Below the pieces are notes generated by a model. It did not search any database and was not told the origin of the DNA. It saw only the letters and a program-made list of their open reading frames with translations. Positions 37,181 to 48,540 of a DNA stretch of 64,000 nt are shown one piece after another (positions within the stretch are counted from its first letter, which is position 1; each line of letters opens with the position of its first letter). The stretch lies in contig NC_135553.1 in assembly GCF_964340395.1 (NCBI RefSeq), positions 7,967,001-8,031,000 of the forward strand. Reading direction: 5' to 3'. The position numbers and the translations under genes are program-made. Source of the stretch: Glandiceps talaboti (taxonomy: Eukaryota; Hemichordata; Enteropneusta; Spengelidae).

Positions 37181-40100
37181 TAAACTGGACAAAGTAAAAA
37201 GAAAGTGGTCCTCATCTTCGACTTGCCCTAATAAACAAGTGTGGTATAAATGTGCCTAGTGTAGTACTGAAGTCTGTGACTGAAATGCCTTTAAATGTAA
37301 TTTTGTAGTTAGGGCAGAACTGTGTCTTCCACACAAGACTTTCGATATGATATTTTGAGTGGGTTTCTGTCATATTTTTGGAAACTTGTTTAATTAATCC
37401 TGTTTTTGCCAACTTGTAGTTGTTGTGTACAAACAAATACCACTGTGGTAATAAGGCCTTAACCATTGTGTGGTTCTGATTGCGCTTAATTTTAGAACAG
37501 GTGGGGTAGGTAGATCCCCCCCCCCCCCCCATGTATGAGTGTCTAGTTCAGGTAATTATGTTTTCCGTTTCCATATGGTCTCCGTGTTATTGGTTTCTTC
37601 CCATTAGATGTACGGCCATTACAAATTGGAAGAGCAATTTCATATTTTCTTTTTAAGTTGATGTCAGTTTCCGCATCCACTATTGAGACTTCACAATTTT
37701 TATGATTTTATTATTTTTTTCTTTGATATGTGTAGAAAAAAGTTAAGGGTCGGCAGTGAAAAACTAGGTGGAGTCATGTAACCAAAACCAAACCATTTTA
37801 ATCTAGGCCTAAGCATGGTGTAATTGGGTACTATTGCCCAATACTTTTCTTTCATTCAGCCAAGTAAAGTATATGAATGACCTAAATTATAACGGACCTT
37901 GACATCGAGTTGAAGATGAGATGTGACAAAACCTGTAGATCAAGAGTATTTTCTGCCCAAGTGAAATAAAATATTGGTGAAATATGTGACGTGTACATCT
38001 ACACTTCAGTGTGTACAATGTTCATGTAAGTTCGTTGACTCAGTACCGATTCATTTAGTTTTGTACGCGTCTCTCTTAATGCATGAAGTGTATGTATGTA
38101 CATGTCTATTTGATATTTAACTTAAGCATGTAGGTTTGTTGACTTACATATGATGTAGTATAGCCCCTTGGCGTCATCCTGAATGCATATTGATGGACTC
38201 ATCAGTCATTACCCATCAAATATTACAGTCACACTGACCCGCAAGACTACTTGAAGAAATTGGGAATCTAAAGTTAATTAGATAAGTTGAAGATGTAAGC
38301 ACAAAAGGCCTCAAAATCGCAACATTGCAATTAACATTGTTTTCAAGTTTTGTTTTCTGAGGGCTTTAAGTCTCTCTTGAGAGGTCAAATATTAATCGTG
38401 ATGAAAGCTCGAATATTGTGTGTACTGCATCATAATGTTGTTCTGTGATGTAGCAAAACGTAAATAGATTTGAAATTTTCATGATCATGCTAAAGGTTAT
38501 CAGCGTCAAGTGCACTTGTGGAAAAGGAAATGTCCAAGATATATTCACATACGTACTTTGTGGCATTTAGAATATTTGTTTTGATTTTGAACGTCAATTA
38601 ATGATTTTCATTTTCAAAGGAGGTTCCATTCAATTTGAATTTGATTTATTATACAATGTACTTTATGCAAGCAAAGTTGAATGGGTTGAACAAAAATGGA
38701 ATTTATACCCTGGTTGTTCTGCGTTTCTGTTTACATTTTGTATTTTATTGGTTTTGCAGTGCTCGTAATATGAATGAAAGCATTCTAAATCACCATTATT
38801 TGTGCAGATTTTTCAGTAATTACACTTGTTGACTTACATTGTATAGTAATATTGGTCCCAAATGTGTTTTCTTCATGTAGCCAAAGATACTTTGTAACTA
38901 ATATGTTTGTCACTACTCATTTTTCAATTCCTCATGACAAGGCCACTTACAAAGTACATTGTTATTTTCCTTGGCTAAATAAAGACAACGGGGGTACAGT
39001 TCAGGAATACATGTATTGTCTAATTATAATACAGTCAAGTGATTTTATAGAGTACTGCAAACAAATAGTTTTAAAACAAGAGAAAATGTACAGTTCATAC
39101 TGACTTCCTTGAGATGTTAAATATTGGAAGAGTTTCAATAGATGTTACAGTGTTACATGTACTTTACTCGTTTGAATTGAAACTGTAACAATACCCTGAA
39201 TAGTACCTGTAAAGATCACCAACGATGTCTGTACAGTTCTCGTCAATATGTATTCATACCCTGTATCAAAACCCTACATACGTATCTCTTTTTTGGCTTG
39301 TACATATACTATACATTTGTAGATACGCATATCATCAAATCATCTCCAAGGAGATATATCTTCCATCACATTAGTTGAAAGTGCTTCAAAGGCAACAGGC
39401 AAACACCTACATTGTAGTTTGGAAGGCCTAGGGCTGAACTTTGACCTGTTGTGAATCACGTTTTTCAAACTGTCACCAGAGAATTGATTCATTTCTGGTG
39501 TTTGAATAATTAGCAGAGTGCCTTCTCCTGAGGTTTAGCACTGTCATTAATTTCATTAAAGACCACTCAGCATGTCTCTATGTATTTATATATGGTGTAT
39601 GTGTATACGTCATCGATCATTCAGTCTTAAAAGCCTGAGGTCTGACTTGACAAGATCGCAAAATCTTATATAACGACTTGATTTGATTGCTTGAAGATAT
39701 ACGTGTATTTATATCAGATTGAGAAGATACATATAACTGTACATGTATGTTGGGCCTAGGGATTGGCAGCGAAAATAATGCATGCTATGTTTTTTAAGAT
39801 GTACTGAACTTTGTTACATATTGTATGAATCTTATCAGTTGAATATTTCTGAATAATGTCACATGAATGAAAAATAGCGTCAAACAATTACTCGTGGGTG
39901 CAATATGCTAGAAATGTTCACAAGTTATCTGATTTAGTAATCGGTTGTCTTGATTTGCAAAATAAGATTTGCACTCTGTGAATTACACATATATTACATG
40001 CAAGTGTGATATTGCTCTGCAGCCAAAATAATAATTATGTTCAGTTTCAATGACCAAACATGTACAATGTGTTATAAGAGCCACTTTCAACAAAAAGTAA

Positions 40101-41075
40101 CATCAGCAAAATCTGAGATACGTCACCTCTGCCTTGACAGTGTTAAAGTAATAAACCCCAATAGTTGGGTGCCATCTGATCACTCATGCAAATCTTTTGC
40201 ATGGAATTTAAAGGGCTTGCTAAGGCATAACAAAAAATATTGTGTAGTTCCGATTACACTCAATTATAGAATAGGTGGGGTAGGTAGCTTTTTTGTTAAA
40301 TTTTTTTTTTTAAATTTTCATATGTGAGGGTCCAGTTCAGGTAGTTATGTTTTCCAGTTTTTTTTTCATATGTTCTCTGTGTTATTGTTTTCTTCTCATC
40401 AGATGTACAGCCATTTCAGATTGGAAGAACAGTTTTATATTGTCTTTTTAAGTTGATCATGATGTCAGTTTCCGCATCCACTATTTCCTGCGAGACTTCA
40501 CAATTTTCATGATTTTATTTATTTTTTCTTGAATGCATAAAAAAAAAGTTTAGGATTTGCGTGAAAAACTAGGTGGAGTTGGGTAACCGGAACCAAACTA
40601 TTTTTTTAGGCCTAACCACTATAACATCCTTTGTTCAACTTCAGATAGTCATGGTTTACAGTATGCAGTGTATGTCTGGTTGTAGTTAAAGGTTACTTAC
40701 AGGTACATGTATCTCAGCTTTTGTTGATGTTACTTGGATGTATATGGCTCTAATCAAATATGGTTGATCATTAAAATGGAACATGATTATAAACCCGGCA
40801 CTCTTTTTTGGTAAAATTATATGCAACTTTGAAATAAGATAACTTACTGTTGTGATTTCATTTCCATTACAGTAACAAGAGTAAAATCTCAAGGTTCAGT
40901 CAGAGTCACTTTCAATGTTGTCACAAGAGATATGAAGAAACTGGGTTATGATGTGATACCATCCACTCTATCAATCCCAAGCTCAGCAACCACTGCAGCA
41001 ATGGCAGCAAACCCAAAACCAGGAGCAGCTGCAGCTGGAGTACCAACGGCAAATGTGTCTGCAAGTGCCAGCTAG
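14511..41075 (+). CDS. B9D1: B9 domain-containing protein 1 (ciliary transition zone)
   Basis: B9D1 acts with B9D2 and MKS1 in the MKS/B9 complex at the ciliary transition zone, gating protein entry to the cilium. Coding exons: 14511-14570, 14993-15064, 15489-15600, 16245-16341, 17066-17128, 17955-18022, 40873-41075; all introns are GT-AG and phases agree, giving 224 residues. Landmarks in order: [115 protein letters not shown], and [17 protein letters not shown]. These follow human B9D1 (about 204 residues) throughout, so no exon is missing. The C-terminal ~40 residues are a Ser/Ala/Pro-rich extension. The start at 14511 (GTAAAATGG) matches the conserved N-terminus; the open frame upstream is ignored. 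Confidence 0.96.
14993..15064 (+). CDS. B9D1: B9D1 exon 2
   Basis: 24 codons from acceptor ATGAATTAAAG to donor GCG|GTGAGT. Encodes [20 protein letters not shown] then VMTA. Confidence 0.93.
15489..15600 (+). CDS. B9D1: B9D1 exon 3
   Basis: Acceptor TTTTAAACAG, ends phase 1 at GGA T|GTAAGT. Encodes [20 protein letters not shown] then [17 protein letters not shown]. Confidence 0.95.
16245..16341 (+). CDS. B9D1: B9D1 exon 4
   Basis: Acceptor TTTTTCAG, ends phase 2 at GGA AG|GTATGT. Encodes [20 protein letters not shown] then [12 protein letters not shown], the core of the B9 (C2-like) domain. Confidence 0.95.
16680..16767 (+). mobile_element. SINE-like 3' end with (AGT)n tail
   Basis: TTGGGAAAGTGCTATATAAA followed by AATGATT(AGT)n. 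It matches the tail of the - strand element at 8402-8620. Only the 3' end is recognisable. Confidence 0.55.
17066..17128 (+). CDS. B9D1: B9D1 exon 5
   Basis: Acceptor TTTTTCTTGCAG, donor AG|GTAGGA. Encodes [20 protein letters not shown]. Confidence 0.95.
17955..18022 (+). CDS. B9D1: B9D1 exon 6
   Basis: Acceptor CTATTTCTAG, donor GAA G|GTATGT. Encodes [20 protein letters not shown] then GRE. Confidence 0.95.
19988..21005. repeat. Decayed tandem repeat, about 8 units of 105-150 bp
   Basis: Each unit carries, in order, a (T)TAGGACATACATCAT-like block, GAGCTCTTTCCT, a TACTGTACAATG-like block, ATTTGATTTG and TTGTTGAAAACGTAATATGA. Units start near 19990, 20118, 20241, 20362, 20490, 20624, 20772 and 20897. 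GAAAACGT in some units is GAAAACAT or GAAAGCAT in others, consistent with CpG loss. Confidence 0.85.
21416..22130. repeat. Decayed tandem repeat, about 4 units of 170-190 bp
   Basis: Recurring blocks are AAAAAAGACTGCCAATAA, GTGC(A/T)AGCTGA(A/T)TTTATGAG followed by TTTTTT, TGTTGATGCATGC and CTGACATTG.. with TTGATGGCATT. Copies start near 21416, 21600, 21772 and 21899, each about 15-30% diverged by eye. Confidence 0.75.
23438..23476. repeat. (TGTC)n microsatellite
   Basis: About nine TGTC/TCTG units with one interruption. Confidence 0.95.
23810..24415. repeat. Decayed tandem repeat, about 3 units of 150-290 bp
   Basis: Shared blocks: GGGGAATT..GAAGCAAAGCAAT, CAAAT(A/T)AATGAT(C/A)TACAAATAA, and a CTGATTAGTCTTATAT-like block. 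Copies begin near 23815, 24113 and 24283. Confidence 0.65.
25030..25292 (-). mobile_element. tRNA-derived SINE
   Basis: On the - strand the head at 25292-25228 has an A box-like TGGCAGAGCAGCTTGG, an anticodon-arm-like GGCTTGCAAGTC, and a perfect B box GGTTCGAACC (25232-25241). Downstream comes a body with TTTTCCCTGCGGTACTCTGG and TTTTCTCCTG, a block I associate with widespread animal SINEs. An intact cloverleaf does not form, so this is not a working tRNA gene. Confidence 0.65.
27229..27561. mobile_element. Fold-back MITE, copy 2 (B9D1 intron)
   Basis: The left end AATGGGAACACCACTCCAGG mirrors the right end GGAGTGGCATTCCCCTT, with TA on both flanks. It shares CCATGATGCAATAGCCCA and AAAGGCACAAGATCAACTTG with the copy at 10092-10557. 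It is shorter because most of the left inner arm is deleted. Confidence 0.85.
27597..27641. repeat. (TAGT)n microsatellite
   Basis: Ten to eleven tandem TAGT units, 36 bp to the right of MITE copy 2. Confidence 0.97.
27755..28363. repeat. Two-copy tandem repeat (about 125 bp), second copy interrupted
   Basis: Copy A is 27755-27878. Copy B is 27879-27944 plus 28297-28363. Both carry ATGCAGAATG, CTTGGCAAACT, CTTGTGCTGAATC, AAACTGCATC and ACTGTTGAATACATCAG. Copy B is split by the element at 27945-28287. Confidence 0.85.
27945..28287. mobile_element. Non-autonomous DNA transposon with 8-9 bp target duplication
   Basis: A 343-bp insertion in repeat copy B, flanked by TGCTGAATC on both sides (27936-27944 and 28288-28296). 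The ends are inverted: TAGACTAGTT at the left against TAGTCTAGTT from the right, followed after a 24-base left-side insertion by ATCATCATACTATACC against ATCTTCATACTATACC and further matches. A 17-base G tract lies at 28207-28223. The 8-9 bp duplication suggests the hAT superfamily, though the terminal bases are not typical. Confidence 0.85.
31465..31600. repeat. Recent tandem duplication (66 and 70 bp)
   Basis: 31465-31530 and 31531-31600 are identical except for a 4-base ATTA insertion in the second copy. Confidence 0.95.
37076..37180 (+). mobile_element. Retroposon-like 3' end with (ATT)n tail
   Basis: AAGGCTGGTGGCCTATTG, then TTTCTGAATAAACC and (ATT)n at 37131-37177. Only a tail is recognisable; the family is unknown. 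Confidence 0.4.
37452..37816. repeat. Dispersed ~380-bp repeat, copy 1
   Basis: Shares with 40221-40618, in the same orientation, GGTGGGGTAGGTAG, GTTCAGGTA(A/G)TTATGTTTTC, ATGTCAGTTTCCGCATCCAC, GAAAAACTAGGTGGAGT and TAGGCCTAA. A 15-base C tract lies at 37516-37530. No coding frame. Confidence 0.85.
40221..40618. repeat. Dispersed ~390-bp repeat, copy 2
   Basis: Sister of 37452-37816. It ends 250 bp before the last B9D1 exon and has a T-rich stretch where copy 1 has poly(C). Confidence 0.85.
40873..41075 (+). CDS. B9D1: B9D1 exon 7 (last coding exon)
   Basis: Acceptor TTTCCATTACAG. It completes a Val codon and encodes [27 protein letters not shown], then a Ser/Ala/Pro-rich tail ending SASAS and TAG at 41073-41075. 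It continues the conserved GEGREVTRV junction of human B9D1 exactly, so the 22.85-kb intron contains no skipped coding exon. Confidence 0.94.
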
Positions 41076-41300
41076 TAATGTTTTTACCCTGTCACTTTTG
41101 TATATATCATTATATGTATTATACCAGGACTGTTTTTATCATTATTAAGGATTTCCATACAACAGTCATCTGTCTGTCTGTGTCTTTCTGTCGATCTATA
41201 CACAAAAGTATAAAACTGATAGTAGACTGGTTTCTATAATTATTGGTGACCTGGTTTAAATGTAATGGGTGGGGGTGGGTGGGTGGGCAGGAAGGAAGGT

Positions 41301-41306
41301 AATAAA
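41301..41306 (+). promoter_or_regulatory. Polyadenylation signal AATAAA (B9D1)
   Basis: 226 nt after the B9D1 stop, followed by TGTGGGTTTTG. Later AATAAA copies (for example at about 42246 and 43070) are possible alternatives. Confidence 0.5.
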
Positions 41307-44300
41307 TGTGGGTTTTGCAAGACATTGTAAGCAGTATAATAATGCATGTGTTTTGATTTCATAATATGTTACTGTAACATGATTATTTTGTATGACAGTG
41401 CACATTTTCGAGAGGAAATTCTTAATAATCTTGCCAAAAATTCAAACTTTGTTATTTATCTATATTCTGGTCAAATGTTCATGTATGTGTAGATCAAGAT
41501 TGCATCCCAAGGATGGAATTATGCTCTTCTTTTTGAATTATGAAATTAGTTGTAATATTTTTGCTGTCATGAAACAGATGTTTGATTTTAAGGGTTACCA
41601 TTTCCATATTGTAAATTGTTTACTGAATTTGAACTCCAGAGCCCCATGCTTCAGTGTCATGCTGTTTGGTTGCCTGCTTTTTAGTGATTGGAACAAGATT
41701 AAAACTAAGGTTAATCACAATAGTTCACTCTTCAATCCCCGAGAGACACAGAGGCAATTATTCTAACATGACAATGTGAGTAAGGCGCACAAACTTCTTT
41801 GCATGCCAAAAACCAAGTCATTCCTTGTATAATTTGTATATCCCAGATGGCAGATACCATATGTGTATATCATTGGAGAATATTGTTCGTGTTGCGTATG
41901 GTATCCTTGGGTCTTGTTTTCTGATAACATTGACTTTTATAAGTGCCACCCCCCCTCTTCCCTCTGTTGATGGTGGGGATATTTATATATGAAAGAAATT
42001 GTACATTTTATTTGCTGTCTTCAATTTGTCATATGGGATTGTTATTCCTAGATGTCAAGTTTATAATGTCCTTTTGTGTTTACAAAAAATGTGCACAATA
42101 TCTTCAAATCATAGGCAATGCATAGTACTATCTTAGAGATTAATAACCAGTATTTAGTGCAATTAAGTCATCTTTTGTTCTAGATATCAAATGAGACCTT
42201 ACCCATCGAGAAAAAGTATATAACGAAAATGATAACTTAATGAAAATAAATGAGAAAGAAATTTTGCTTTGAATCAAGTAGGAGAAGTTTCATAGAAAGA
42301 TTATTAGTGTTGTGTGTCAGATGAGAGTAAAAGATTATGGACCGTCAGGATACTGATAATAATGTTGCAGTTTTAAATTTCAAATGGATACCGTTTGAAA
42401 TTGCCATACAGTTGTCTTTTGAAGTACATGGGATTGTATAATATTGCCAAAAAGAAAAACTGGAAAATGAACACAACTTGAAAGCTGAACATCATGTTCA
42501 TAGCTGATCCAATTGTTGGGTCTTTTAGATCAACTTTTAGGTTAATCAGATCTTTGTGGATATATTTGGCAAATTTTATTTCCAAACTTGTAGACTGTGC
42601 CACTTGAAATGTAAATCCTTTACTTGACCTCTACACAGTCGAATACAGTACCATTCCTCTAGGGTCACCATGTTGTCAGAGTCAAATCCATGCAATTTGG
42701 CTAAACCAGACTTAATTAATAGAACTGTCATCTCAGTGAAGATATATTGTACTTTTACCCTCTGTGTCTGACAGTGCCTCCTGCTACGATATGCACATTC
42801 ACCTAACACATATACAGAATGTGTTGTAAGCCATTCCAGTGACTTGAAGCAAACAGCAGAGTAGCTACAATCATTTAATCATAAGTCATACTGATTGCCT
42901 AGACACAAGCACTCATGTAGAAACATTCTATTTGGAGTTTGATTGAGTTGCCTTGTGTCATTATCATCACGCAGTAATGGTATACCACAGTTGTAGTACA
43001 TGACAACAATATCTATCTCGAAATACAGCTCAAACATTTTTACAGAGAATAAAATTATATTTTCTTTCTTGATTGTAATAATTTGAATAAAAGTCTAGAA
43101 GAGAGATTAGAACACTTGTATATACTTAAGATAATTCAATGATTTATTCGCTAATACTATAATATATATTTATTAATTTGTCAAGTTTTTTTCATATAGT
43201 GTACCTACTTTTGATAATGAATTGATTGCAATTACCAATAGTTAGATGACCACTACTCGTTTAGTAACTTTTATGTCTCAAATAAATTTTCATTGAATAG
43301 ATTTGATATGATCCTGAGTGATTTATTGGTTGCATTGATATCGTAAATAGTAACATTTAATTTAGTACATTTTGGGGTTGAGGAAGGGAAGTGAGGTGAT
43401 ATTATGGGTAGATATATATACTGAAATTTGATTTGGAAAGAATGATAGGTAGCAAAGTCATTATTTGCTGCATATCTACCCGTTTATCTACCCATATATT
43501 ACTGAGCTTCTTTCACTAAATCACCATTATGATACGCTAATACGTCCCCACGTGCTGGGTACTGCATTTGCTGGTTCCTGCATACTACACAGGTAGCTAG
43601 TAATCACATCTAGTACTCTCATTGGCTGAGATGATTGACCAACCAAAACACTGTAAAAGATCGTGGCAATATGTAGACATTTCCATGATAATTCAATATG
43701 GTGGATCCAAATGGTGATTTCTAGTTATCTGCAGTCTCACAGGAAGTGATAGGTCATGATATGACGCAGGGACCAGCGAAGGTACAGCATTCCTTTTGTA
43801 TATGCACTTTAGCTGCCTATGTACCTCCAAGTCCCTCTACATCACCATCAATGATTTGACAATTTTAGCTTAATATTACGCATGATGTCTAGAAATATTA
43901 TATGATTACACGATGTGTTCACACTTAAAGTTACAGTCATGAATTTACCAAAACTTATTTTAAAAAATGAAACATGGCAGAATGCTGTAGAGTTTGTTAT
44001 ATTCCAAGGCCTACAATGAGTAGGTGTGTGGTGAAATATACATGTACTATAACTTGTTAACCAATCAAATTATAGTCATCACAGCAGTATTTTTTAATTA
44101 CATAACATGTGATAATACTTTATTTAACCTCAAAGGAGACGTACATTAACAATGTTTATATATACCAACACGAATCGTTATATTAGCACAAACAAGCAAT
44201 ACGAAAAAAAGGTAAAACTACCAATAAACTTAGCACAACACTTATAAAGCTTAGCATGCATAATTAAGTGTGATGTAATGGAAAAACTAATAATAACTTC

Positions 44301-45043
44301 TTTAGGAAGTGTTGTTAAAGGTGTTGTTAGATAATTTCAAAATGTGCCATGAGAATCAAATACATTTATATCAATGAAAATGACAATTTCAAGTGTATGA
44401 GACTTTTTTGGGAATATACAAAATTGATCATAATTACACAATATTGATAATGACATTTTCGAGCACATTTACAAATATTGGATGAACATTATATAGGTAT
44501 CGAAAAATAATCTTGTCTCACACACACTTAGAACTAATATTAAGGTTCCATTAGTAATACAGAATATGGAACATGTTTATATGTACCATTGTGGTTGTAA
44601 TAACACTTTTGACAAACCTAGAATTGAGGTAGTGTCTATCGTGAAAATCTACAATATCTCAGAAAATACAATACAGAGAGACTCGTTGTCTATCCCCAGG
44701 CATATTTGATTCAAACATTTTGCTTGCATCATTAGATTTGACGTTGATATTGCGGTCAGGTCTCTAAATCAAGCATGTTCTTTTCATATCACACTCACTG
44801 CAGTATTTGAATACGGTTATTTTTTCTTAATTCTTATATAAACGAGACATATAAATGGGCACATCCACATGAATTATCTTGATAAATTACCACTTTTGAC
44901 GCGACTGTAAATGACGGCCATATATGTTAAATAATACAATACTTGATTCAAATAGCTGGGTTTATGTCTTTGATGACGACTTGTCAGTTTTAGTACAAAG
45001 TTTCGGTATTAGGTCCCGAATGTGGTTGTCCTAAAGTATGATC

Positions 45044-45185
<142 letters not shown>

Positions 45186-47570
45186 CATGGCGTATTTGCC
45201 ATACGTTTAACCTTAGGCAGGTTTCGTTAATCTTGCATGCTTACTTTAAGCAACCAAACGTTTGTGACAATCACTAATGACGTATCCAGTAACCATTGTA
45301 AAGTGAATTTTCCGAATTTGTGATCTCTTTTTAAGGTAATAACGAGCCAATGAAACTTATCATTATTGTCTATCTTCTATTGATCATGCCGATACCCTTT
45401 AAAAGAAGTTTTTTTAATGGAGTGAAATCGATAATGATATACCATCTATATGCTTTAGTACATTACTAACGCTCCGTCAATTTTGACCCATCTTTTTGAT
45501 GGGAAAGTCAACATTGTCACGAAAACACTCAATGAAACACTTGTAAAATGAGCGAATAATATTTCGTTGGAATAAATCATGTGTTTAAAGTAAAGGTTAA
45601 CATTGTCAGGAAAAACACACTTTAAAATATGAAATAATCATATTTCGTCGGAATATAGTCAGATGATTCAAAGTCTGCACAGTAATTATTCCACTTAATG
45701 GAAACATAGATGCAAAATGTTACTTCCCTAATGCACAAGATTCAATTAACACTAAAAATAACTGCAATACTCGAAGATATAGCACGTTCAACCGACCCCT
45801 TAAATCTTTATCAGTGTAAAATTCCACCGAGAAAAGGGTAATAATAAATATAACTGAGCTGAAATAGTGTCATTCTCATATTTCCCATTTGGCACTTGTG
45901 TATTCTGCTTTAAATGGAATCAGTCTTGATCTCTATCCCTTCTTGATTATGTACATGTCCACTTGCAGGAAAATCAAAATTTCCCGACACTTATTGTTTA
46001 ACAACTTTCCTAGTATAGTATTACACAAAAAGTGAAAACTTACAAAACGCATAACACAACATAAATCATTTATGGCAATAATGTGTATACTTTAATAACC
46101 TCGTTCTTACGGGTAATGCGCGAGACGGGGGTGGAATTATTACAACAGTTTTCGTTCGTCCATCATAACCATTTCTGCATGCAATATCAGATTCCATACA
46201 AATCTGGCACAAAGGTGACTTATGATAGAGGAAGTGTGCAGATAACTTTCACGACATCATGGCAGCATTTACCGTTCTCAAACATTGTAATAGATGGTTG
46301 TCTTTTTAATAAGAAATTGAACTCTACATCGAAATGTTAGTGTCAACGGCCAAAATCGAACTATTTCTCGACATCACAGACACTTTCCGGTAATTAATTG
46401 TATGTAAATTCTCCCAAATCTTATGCAAAGGGGATACAGCTGACTGGACACATACATGCATAAATGCTTCATTGGTACAAGCACATTTAGTTTTTACTGA
46501 ATGGTGATGGTGATGTTATAAACATCGCAATGTTTGTACAATAGTTCAGGAACCTTATAATCTATACCTCTATCATTGGCAGATGCCTATATAAGGAAAC
46601 ATAAAACACCCATTGAGCTGTAATTAATACCGACAGAATATACTCAGCCAATATTAGTATTAATGGGCTGACAAATCAAATCAGGTATTTTAAATATATT
46701 GAAGTAATGCCTCTGCCAAAATGATTTAGTTTAGACAACATTGATAAATATTCCCATTTCGTCAGATTTTCAAAATGACGTTCTGTATATCAAAATGTAA
46801 CATGCGCAGAGAGCTTACACCATGGAAAGTCACATGATAACACCTGGTCTACTTTGCGTTTTATTTTCTTAAAAGATGTGTTTTGCTGATTTCAAAAATC
46901 TTGGATAAACAGTTATTGCTTTGAAGTTTTGCCACCAGCACACTGTTTTGTTAGAGATAACCAAAATATGAAGATGATGATGTAAAATGTATCACATTTA
47001 CTATGAAAATGAAAACCTAAAATAGATCAGAATTTAGATATAATTGCTGATATTGCACGATGCATTGTATCAGATGTAGACGCAGCGCTTGTCTTCTCTG
47101 GTGATTTCAAGTTCTTTCAGCTTTACCAGTTAGTCACACATAAGCACAATTCCACGAAATGACCAGCAATTTTTGTAATATTAAACACTTTATTCCGAAA
47201 TTTAAAAACCAATGTAATAATCATATATTTAAACATATCATTTTATTACTAAAGACACATATAGCCTAAGTAAGATTAAATGCAATTGAGTGAATATTAA
47301 ATGCAAAATCTTATCGATTCGTTGATACACCAATGTGCAAAAATATACTTTTTGAACATTAATTTGAACATTTTTGTAGATATAAATTGATCAACATGTC
47401 AAGGTAACGTTACTGCTCATACTTCTTTTTTCAAATAATCTCCGAGATACATGTAAAATATTTGAAACATATAGTTACGTTTAAAAACATATTACGCACA
47501 TATTTACGATTTGCAATAAATTGAATGGTACAACTTTCATAATTGCATGTATATCTTAAAATCAAAACAT

Positions 47571-47571
<1 letters not shown>

Positions 47572-47613
<42 letters not shown>
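47572..47613. repeat. (CA)n microsatellite
   Basis: 21 uninterrupted CA units. Confidence 0.98.
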
Positions 47614-47614
<1 letters not shown>

Positions 47615-48377
47615 TTTACTCCCTCCAAATATTGACTCTATATATTTCTACCTCACAAAAAAAACAATACCGTGCCACTGCGATACGATCGTTCCATATG
47701 GTTGAATATTAATAACAAACATACCGTGAAATTAATTGCAAGTGCAGACGGTACACCCCGAAAACGTAAACGAATATGTATGTACAACAGAGTATACTTT
47801 GTTTTATGTCACCATTCTTTTGTATAACTGTTTACATTGCTAGACTTCACGTATTTACACGGATTTTGAAGACATCAGATGCCAGGTTTATTCATTATAT
47901 CATATCTGGAGAAGAATTTGCTCGAACAAAACGACACAAAGAAATAATGAGGATGATGCCCATTGTTATACATGATAATAATTTTTAGAGAAACCTGTAT
48001 TTGTCTAATTAGAAAACCAATGCTTTGAAGGAAATTATATACATATTCCTTGTGGTTTTATGTCTAGTACTCTAGTTCTTGGGCGAAATTTGCATATTAA
48101 TGTCTTAATTTGATATTATTTAACAAACTTTATATTTATATTTATATTGTGTATTGAATATCATAAATTGAATACCGCTTAGAATACTTACTTATTAAAG
48201 GATGTAATATAGGACTTTTGTTTTATAACGCAAACTATATTAATTAGCATAACTAGGATAAGCATTATCCCAAAAATGCTGCCTAAATACAATGAAATTT
48301 GGTACACATATTATTTGCTATTATCTTTAGGGTTTTGATAAAGCTGTTGAATATCAACAATTTATTAAAGGTACTTA

Positions 48378-48378
<1 letters not shown>

Positions 48379-48421
<43 letters not shown>

Positions 48422-48446
48422 AATGATTATGATGATGATGATGATA

Positions 48447-48491
<45 letters not shown>

Positions 48492-48540
48492 ATTATTATT
48501 ATTATTATTATTATTAGTAGTAGTAGTAGTAGTAGTAGTA
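48379..48540. repeat. Compound trinucleotide array (GAT)n-(TTA)n-(GTA)n
   Basis: About 110 bases of ATG/GAT repeats with AAT interruptions, then (TTA)n, then (GTA)n. Poly-Asp and poly-Tyr open frames through it are artefacts. Confidence 0.97.

Larger units (their letters stand above)
18023..40872 (+). other. B9D1 intron 6 (22.85 kb), no nested gene recognised
   Basis: It is bounded by G|GTATGT and CATTACAG|TA. No ORF in either strand resembles a known protein, and stretches outside the listed repeats are plain AT-rich sequence with many TACATGTA palindromes. The intron holds the tandem-repeat fields, SINE, MITEs and dispersed repeats listed separately. Confidence 0.85.

Noticed and set aside
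46083-46340. 85-codon open frame in the intergenic region
   Set aside because: Starts at GTG; no family resemblance.
48299-48517. Asp/Tyr-rich open frame
   Set aside because: Produced by the GAT/TTA trinucleotide array.
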